A stretch of DNA of 64,000 bases, from the NCBI GenBank assembly GCA_030435675.1, contig CM059625.1:2170001-2234000 (forward strand). Reading direction: 5' to 3'. The stretch's first letter is position 1, and each line of letters starts with the position of its first letter. The notes beneath the pieces are model-generated. The model searched no databases. It was not told the origin of the DNA and was given only the letters and a program-made list of their open reading frames with translations. The position numbers and the translations under genes are program-made. This stretch comes from Steinernema hermaphroditum. Its lineage: Eukaryota; Nematoda; Chromadorea; Rhabditida; Steinernematidae. Positions 56,301 through 64,000 of the stretch are shown one piece after another.

Positions 56301-59300
56301 GCCCACCGAGGTCCATCAGGAAGGAAACGAGTCTCAGCCAACTGGTGGGGATGAATCGAACGTAGCGACCCCTGGAAGAACGCGCCGAAGCCAGAGAGTA
56401 GCTGAATCCGCGCAGTCCCCTGCACATCAGAGTCAGCTGTCCGGAACAGAAGAAAAAGTAAATCGGAGATTATCGCAAGACACGATCAAATAAAGGATTT
56501 CAGCTTGAGCAGACCGCTTCCTCGGGAAATGTTGACGATACTGAAGAAGAGCCTCTGCAGCCTTCTGAACCCATTCCCAAACGCCGGACGCGACGCACCC
56601 AGGAGGCGGCGGCAGAACAAGAACAGGCATGGGAAAGATTACTGTATCAATGATAAATCGAAAGATTACAGGCACGTGCAGAGGAAGTTGTTGCTGCCAT
56701 TACAGATGAGTCACAGCCCACCGAGGTCCATCAGGAAGGAAACGAGTCTCAGCCAACTGGTGGGGATGAATCGAACGTAGCGACCCCTGGAAGAACGCGC
56801 CGAAGCCAGAGAGTAGCTGAATCCGCGCAGTCCCCTGCACATCAGAGTCAGCTGTCCGGAACAGAAGAAAAAGTAAATCGGAGATTATCGCAAGACACGA
56901 TCAAATAAAGGATTTCAGCTTGAGCAGACCGCTTCCTCGGGAAATGTTGACGATACTGAAGAAGAGCCTCTGCAGCCTTCTGAACCCATTCCCAAACGCC
57001 GGACGCGACGCACCCAGGAGGCGGCGGCAGAACAAGAACAGGCATGGGAAAGATTACTGTATCAATGATAAATCGAAAGATTACAGGCACGTGCAGAGGA
57101 AGTTGCTGCTGCCATCACAGAGGAGTCACAGCCAACCGAGGTTCATCAGGAAGTAAATGAGTCTCAGCCAACTGGTGGAGATGAATCGAAGGTAGCGACC
57201 CCTCGAAGAACGCGCCGAAGCCAGAGAGTAGCTGATTCCACGCAGCCCCCCGCACATCAAAGTCAGCCTTCTGAACCAGAAGAAAACGTAAATCGGAGAT
57301 TATCGCAAGACACGATAAAATAAAGGATTTCAGCTTGAGCAGACCGCTTCCTCGGGAAATGTTGACGATACTGCAGAGGAACCTCCGTCAGCTGATAACC
57401 GACCCGAAGAGAACGAGTCTGCCAAAGCCGATCATGACCAACCGACAGAAGCACCTGTACGTCGAAGTCGCCGTGGTAGAAAATCTGCCGAGGAAGGTAC
57501 CTTATCGCGACCGGCAGGAAGACGAACCAGACGAAGCCAGGCGGCTAATTCAGTTCAAGAAGAGGTATGGGGTTTATCTTCCGAACAGATGATAAATTGA
57601 AAGATAACAGGAAGCGAATGAGGATTCCGCCGCAGATTTTCAACCGCAAGAACAGGATGATGAGCTCAGTACGACTGTGCCCCAACGACGCACAAGTAGA
57701 ACTCGTCACAGCCAAGATGTTACTACTTTGGCTAATGAGGAGTCGATCGCCGTTGATAATGAGGCTGCTGACTCTCAAGCACGCCACGAGGTATCCAAGA
57801 TTGTTGTAGGACGTCCTAAATTGTACGATTACAGGCAGAAACGGTCGGTGAAGCTCCAGTTGGAGACGAACTTCCTTTGTCTGAGAACCCAGTGGCAGAA
57901 AACAACTCTACAAAAGCTGATACCGATGAATCGAAGGAAGAAGCTGTCCTCACTGAGGAAGTCCCTACATCGCAGCCACAGGAACCTTTAACTGAAGAGC
58001 GGTCCCCGCAAAGTTCAGTTGAAGAAAAGGTCCTCGACGCAGCTAACCACGGAGACCCTTCTGAGGCAGGGGAATCTGGCACAAATGAGAGCCGACCAGG
58101 AGAGAAACTGTCCGTGAAGGATAACGCTGAGGAACCGAGCGAAGGGTCTGAACGACAACCACTGGGAGGTGAAAAAGCTGCTGACCATAAGACCACATCA
58201 AAACCTCAAGGATCTTCAGCTACAGAGCGAATCACGCGAAATCAAGCGACCGCTCCAGTTCAGCGCGAGGTAAAGAGATTGTGTTAAGACCGAAAAAATA
58301 GAAAGATTGCAGCAATCGAATGAGGAACCCAGTCCTTTTCCAGCTTTTGCACGCCGGAAACAGCAGAACGCGTCTAATACGATGAGATCTCCCCAATGGC
58401 CAACAAGTACAACTCCTCGCGTCCAGCCGTTTTTCTTTGCACCGGTAGAGCAAGTTTTTCAGCCGCCGACTGGACATGTTGGAGTTCGGGAGGAGGTATT
58501 GGAAGTCATTGTAGGACGTTCTAAATTGCATTTTTGCAGCCAGTCGAGGTGTTCGTACCTGGCCCCGACGAATTTCTCCAACAAGATTTCGAAATAATTA
58601 TTGCTATCCCTCGAGAGGAACCAGGCTCTCCGAAAGAAGAGGAACCGAAAGTAGTACGTAGATGTCAACATGCTCACTGCCACGCCGAGGAAGAGCCCGT
58701 CTGGGAACAACTGCGAACTCCAAATGTAACGAGCGCAAGCCGAAGCCAAGCAACTGCTTCAGTTAAGACAGAGGTACTGCATGAATTATGACTTACGACA
58801 CATCGAATATTGCAGGAAGTGAATGAGGAGCATGCCTCTTCTTCAGGTCTTGGCACTTCTAAGCAAAACACGAAGCAGAATAAGTCTGCACCTTCCAAAC
58901 GATCTACTAGGAAGAGAGGAGAACTCGTTTGGAACGATGTTTTTGCTCGACTGAATCAAGAAATAGCCGACGGCAATCTTGAGACGATTGCGCCAGAAGA
59001 GGCGGTACTAGGGATTATTGTAGTTAGTCCTAAATTATACCTTTTCAGGCTAGCCAACCCTCATCTAACGAAGTACCTCGTTCCGCAACCGAACCTCTTA
59101 CGGCTAATAGTCAAGTGGAACAGACCGACTCTCAGAAAGTGGACGGCAAAACTGGTCAAAGTAATACAGCTAGTGATGATACCTCCTCGCAGATCCAGGA
59201 GACTCCAAGTCAAACCACACAAAGTCAAGTAGCTCATTCGGTTCAAGAAGAGGTACTGATATTATCAGGAAATGTATAAAGAAAAAAATTACAGGAGGTG

Positions 59301-62300
59301 AAGAATGATTCAGCTTCCGACCCAGCTCTCCAAAAACCGACGCGCAAGGATGAGCCTTCCGCGGACGAACCGATCGACTTTTCAACTGAACGTCAAAGAG
59401 AAGAGAATAAGAATCCCACTGTAGTTGGGAAAATGGCGCCAGGTGTCGACAATGAGACGAAGGCCAATCAAATGGAAAACGAGGTACTAGAGTATTACAA
59501 TAAGAAAGCTTAAGCAGCGCTTATTTTAGTCTGCTAAACGTGAGCAGCCCGTTGAAGATAATGCCCAGTCAGCCGGATCACAACTTGCCGATCGCACGAA
59601 GGTCGAAGTGACTGAAGGAGGCGATCCGAATGGTCCTGTGCAGATAAGTGATGGGGACAATGAAACGTCTACACCCTCCGGGACGACTGAAAGCGGAGAA
59701 GTAGGCTTATTTGCATTTTAAAAAAAAGTTCAAAGAAGATGAAGAGTTTACAATTTTAAAAATAACCTGATCAATGAAAAACTGCAACCATTTGTTATAT
59801 CGGTGTTAAATACAATTTATGTCTCGCCCACCCGGTATATAAAAGATCATGTAAAAAGCATCTGCAGGCATTTTGTCCTCTAAGAAAGGTCAACATTTCA
59901 GCCCACAGAAGCAATACCGGATTCGGAGGAGAAATCACCGCGGGAGGACACAGCTCCTGAGCCGCTGCCCGAGGCCATCGTCTCGCAGAACGAACCTATT
60001 GTCGATGAGTCCAACGGCCACGCCGCTGCTGAAGGCACGAAGGCAGCAGAAAAAACAGATACAAATGCTGTTGGGGACAGCACCGGCTCTGCAACGGCAC
60101 ACGCGGTAAGGGCAATTCAAGTGACAGTAGTGTATAGTGAAGAATGTTTAGAACGAGGGCAGGCAAGGCAGGGCACGAAGAAAGGTCCAGCGCTTCTCAC
60201 CGCCGTTGGAGGCGCCCACAAGACGCAAAAGCCGCTCCACTGGACGTGTCTCAGACTGTCAGGAGGAGGTCAAACCTCGTCCAGCACCGCAACCCGAGCC
60301 CGTGCCAAATCGAGAGCCCCATCAGGACAGGGCCGTTACGGATGCGCTCCATGAAGGCGCTGCAGATGCGCCAGCAGAAGATGGAAAGGTGCAATCAGTC
60401 ATTATTCCGGAAATGAGAGCGGCGCCACCTCTGCCAGGCAGAGTAGACCCTCTACTGGGCCCAGAAAGTCAAATTTCGCCTGAGATTTTTCCCACTCATT
60501 CAACGCGCCCAATAAGAAGCGGCGGTGGCGGTGTGCAGTTACTATCAAGCAGCGCACCTCATGTAGTCTTCAATCTTAAGCAGGTACCGAAAAATCAAAG
60601 CATATCTTTTTACCGTGGACTACAATATTTAGAATTTGGTTCAACCACGAGACGTTAACAAGGATTTGTCTGACGATGAAGACAACCAGCCGATCGCAAT
60701 GGCAGACGGGAGACCGCATTTGCACGCACCAACGGTGAGCTTTTTTTTCCACTATAACTAAGAGAAATGTCCATCCTTAGCAACCTTGACATCTTCAGGA
60801 TTGCAGGAAAACGTAGATTTTACAAGGTGAAGCGTGGCGGTCGGCCTGATTTTGACCATGAAAAACAGAAGTTGATAGATGTGAACCACAAACAAACCCT
60901 TTTAGTATCTTAACCAAGAGGAATATGACCGCGTCCTACAGTATGAAAAATTGTTGAGCTTACAGTGGGCCAGGTTCGACGCAGCGAACTGTCAGTTTAT
61001 GATGGACGGTTTCGTAACACAGATTAGGAAGCAGAGAGCAGCCGGACTAGGCTGCTCAAAGGTGGGAGCCACTGGTTGCATTCCTCATGGTTCACGCACT
61101 ACATTGTCTCCTTCGGTAAGCTAATAGCATGCACAACTGTCATGCATGAAACGGCCATTGTTGAACATGGGGTTCTATAAATGTGCTCTTTAAACTTAGG
61201 TAGCATGCTGCGCCTTAAAATATTGAATACTTCAATAAGATATCATTCACCTTTCCTTTCCATTGCTATTCGTCTGCGTCGGCCATGATTAAATTCAAAA
61301 TTCCAGGTGATCGATGCCATAGTCACCAATAAGATATGGCAGGCGCAAGTGCCAGACAGTGGCAATCTAGAAATACGAGGTCGTGAGTCACCAGCGCAAG
61401 AGTTATCCCCACTTTCCGTCTTTGATGAGGCGGCCCACACGCCGGAGACTGAAGCTGGGGTTAGCCAGGGAAACAATGGCGCTTTCTAACTGTAGTACGT
61501 GTTTCAGGTTCAACATGCCATAGCGGGAGGTGTTGAAGCTGTGGTGCAGCATCCCCCACCGGAACAGGAGTCGGCAGAAGAAGCTGCCACTTCCGAGCAG
61601 AGTAGCCCGGCGGACAACGAGTCTCAGGAGCCGGTGGGAGCTCGAGAAAACGAAGGGGAGGTCATCGCAGAAGGGGTGGTTGAAGAAGCCCAGGCACAGC
61701 GGCCGGAGGTCCAGCCCAACGTTGTTGGTAGCCAGGGAGAAGTCCAGATACCACAGCAGGCGGAACCCAACCCAGACGACATGCAAAGAGCCGGACAGGG
61801 AGAGCCAAACCAAGCTGTCAAGCCGAACCCAGCCGAACGAGACCCTGTTAGTTGATTTTAGCTTCTGGCGGCGGTTTATTCGCAATGTTTAGGAACATCG
61901 GTCGGACATCTCCGATACCGATGAGGATGAAGAAGCAGCCCCTTCTTCGAGCTCCAGGGCGGGAACGAGCGCGCGAGCGGCGTTGGCCTCGGGTTCCTCT
62001 AGCACTTCAAGCATGAGCTCCATGTCAACGGACAGGTCACGTAGGAGGAGAGACGCTGAGCAAATCAACCGCGTCACTCTGGAGTGCTTCGATGCTGATC
62101 GAGCGAGGGCCATGGAGGAGCAGGAGCAACAGGCCGCCGCAGCCGCAGAACCAAACGCTCTCGGCTCAGATGAACCTCAGTCTTTAGAGGTAATGCGTAA
62201 TACTTTTTCAATAGTTTTACATACGTATTTTAAGATGGAACCCGAGCAGCCACAGCCAATCAGCCCGGCTTCCGACGATTCGGTGAGCGGCGACGAGGGC

Positions 62301-64000
62301 AGGCAAGAGCCGCAGGCCCCTGAGAGACAGGAGCCGACAGCTGAGCCAGATGCTAACCAGCCAGTTGTGGCTCCGTCCGCACCTCAAGAGCCTGCAGCGC
62401 AGAATGCCGAGCCGGAGCCAGCAGCTCTTCCGGATGCTACTCACTCCGCAAGCGGCCAATCTGAAACGTCTGGTCGCCAGGAAGCAGGCCCATCGAGCGC
62501 CAATCCGAGGTCTTCGCTTTCGACAGGCGAGCAACGCGTGAAGGTGAGATATGCCGACACAATTGGATTACAGTTTCTATTTTGTAAGCAAGAGGATAAG
62601 CCGCAGCAGGATGACAAGAAGCCCCCAGCGAAGCAGATTCCGGCGTCTGCATCAAGCAGTGCTCAAGAGGGCGGGGAACGCGACACCGCGAAAAAGGTAG
62701 TGGTGAAGGTAAGATCTAAAACCATTGGAGGGCGAGATGCAAAAGAATACTTTATGACACCCTAGATGAACGGGTTTGCACGCATATTTCAATTGACGGC
62801 TTTTTTGTTTTTGGAGAGCAGCCGTAGAATGATCAAAAGAACCTGTCTACAACGGTAATGTTGGATTTCGTTTAGAAGGAAGATGAAGAGTGCTCATTCG
62901 GTTCGGTCAGCTCGGTTAGCTCTGTGACCACGTCAGAAGAAGACGTTGCGGGCACCGAAAAACGACCAGGAGGTGCACAGCCGGCTCAAGCGACTTCATC
63001 GGAACAGGTACAATTACTCACACTTCACCCATAGACTGATGCCGAAAATCGTGTATATTATGATCAAGGAAACCAAAATGATCGATTAGTATGTTGCACC
63101 GTCCAGTTGTTTTAAAAATTTCCGAGGAATTTCCATTTATCCGTCGAGTCTCTTTCAAACAATTCATTGCAGGTTACGGCGACAGTGGCAGCTACTTCCC
63201 AACCTCCTGCTAAGGGCGAAGCGAAGGCTGCCCAGGACTCGAAGGTGGTACGACCACAATCGCAAAAGTCTACAGAACAGCCTCAGACAGCACAGGGAAG
63301 TGGAGCAACTTCAGCCGCACAGGCACCGTCTTCCGGAAAGGGACGCCACACCGGCTCCAAGAAGAAGGTTAGTGTGGCGACGATCCAGCTTTTCTCAGAG
63401 AATTCTTCAGCCACAGCGTGGAGCCATGCCGGACGAGCGGTCCGCGACTTCGACAGGCAGACCTAGTCTCCCAATTCCGGGCGCGAGCGAAAAACCAGGA
63501 CCGTCTGGAATCAAGGTAAATGAAAAAACATTCTTTCCGATGGATGTCTCATAGTCCCACTAGCCGAAGTCTTTGTGCAATTCATACTAACCTCACAGAA
63601 TTCATCATTACAATAATATACATGCGGTCAACAATGCATTCTTTAGCGATCGGCCCCTTCATCTACTTCTTCGAAATCAGCACCCGCTAAGGCGGCCCGT
63701 CTGAGCAAGAAGACACCCGGTCCGTCTGCCTCAGCTGGTACTCCGCGCGGAGCTGCTCGAAGCGATAATTCGAGGCCATCGGTCGTGGACCGCAATAGGC
63801 CGTCGGCGGTCCAACCCATTTCTCTGCCTTCCAGCCCATCTGTGCCTTCCCCTGTACGTCGGTTTGCTGTATTCTGTTACAGAATGCCCATTGCAGAACG
63901 TGTTGCCCCCAAGCCCAGAGATCGAATACATTGGGACTCGCCGCTCTCGTGGTTGGTGGGAGGAAGGGGAAGAAGGGGATGATATGTATGATGTGGCTCC
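53301..64000 (+). CDS. giant multi-exon AT-hook / RTRRSQ-repeat protein, 3' end beyond window
   Basis: At least 38 exons give about 2600 residues without the end. Exons 1-9: 53301-53438, 53750-53959, 54003-54146, 54265-54432, 54477-54587, 54632-55186, 55234-55305, 55392-55607, 55748-55936. Exons 10-16: 55987-56211, 56257-56457, 56504-56626, 56672-56872, 56919-57041, 57087-57287, 57334-57564. Then 57611-57790, 57835-58269, 58313-58495, 58540-58773, 58816-59004, 59049-59252, 59295-59483, 59530-59700, 59902-60105, 60152-60583, 60633-60734, 60906-61115, 61307-61459, 61508-61846, 61893-62189, 62235-62543, 62589-62708, 62876-63007, 63173-63367, 63411-63515, 63647-63853, 63897 onward. All junctions are phase 0. 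AT-hooks: TGRPRRNP, KRGRPRRN, TRGRPRKQK (exons 2-4). Exons 8-17 repeat (R)TRRSQ. The rest is acidic, Pro/Ser/Glu-rich and disordered. Likely nuclear and DNA-binding (inference); no orthologue recognised. Confidence 0.8.
56132..57333 (+). repeat. 415-bp intragenic tandem triplication including a GC-AG intron
   Basis: Exon pairs 11/12, 13/14 and 15/16 with their introns are copies spaced 415 bp. Units one and two are almost identical; the third is somewhat diverged and its second exon continues into unique sequence. The 45-nt intron at 56212-56256, 56627-56671 and 57042-57086 begins GCATGG rather than GTATGG and ends GATTACAG in all three. Confidence 0.92.

Noticed and set aside
60804..60892. 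An extra exon between 60734 and 60906 (GKRRFYKVKRGGRPDF frame)
   Set aside because: The frame looks attractive, but no acceptor/donor pair keeps the phase with both neighbours; direct splicing 60734 to 60906 does.

Overview
The window comes from an animal genome, most likely a nematode. Nearly all confidently placed introns are 39-50 nt GT-AG introns ending in short TTTCAG, TTTAG or ATTACAG acceptors. Coding exons are compact, and the recognisable proteins are eukaryotic: Nup214, a two-Ig membrane protein, a GT31 glycosyltransferase, a C2H2 zinc-finger protein and an AT-hook protein. No bacterial operons, ribosome-binding sites or CRISPR arrays are visible. Species assignment is inference.

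Layout. 1-3.0 kb: a small four-exon gene of unknown function (+). 3.4-8.5 kb: an 18-exon Nup214/NPP-14 nucleoporin (-), reconstructed with consistent phase throughout (1444 aa). 8.8-11.9 kb: no convincing gene; GC-rich repeats and a 301-bp tandem duplication. 12.0-15.0 kb: a five-finger C2H2 protein (+) carrying a hairpin element in an intron. 16.6-17.9 kb: a five-exon two-Ig-domain membrane protein (-). 17.9-30.2 kb: a gene-poor stretch with GC-rich islands, four copies of a foldback MITE family, minisatellites and a 1.3-kb foldback element.

30.2-43.4 kb is the most unusual part. It is a mosaic of broken copies of three housekeeping genes. Two MFAP1 fragments lie head to head. A CCT1 (TCP-1 alpha) pseudogene has a young LTR retrotransposon inside one exon and an eight-copy tandem array of its later exons. 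A DNAJC21 pseudogene follows, with stop codons and a mutated HPD motif. These are stitched together with a 19-bp GC-rich minisatellite that has engulfed a second copy of a CCT1 exon. The LTR element has gag- and protease-like ORFs but no reverse transcriptase or integrase.

44.7-47.2 kb: a GT31 galactosyltransferase-like gene (+) with nested repeats in its last intron, including a TTAA-flanked MITE. 47.2-53.3 kb: tandem and dispersed repeats and a few small ORFs. 53.3 kb to the end: an incomplete gene (+) of at least 38 exons, every one beginning and ending in phase 0. It encodes a huge low-complexity AT-hook protein that grew by duplication of exon-intron units. One duplicated unit (three copies of about 415 bp) carries a GC-AG intron. 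The functional genes are unrelated housekeeping, surface and chromatin genes; nothing suggests a shared pathway.
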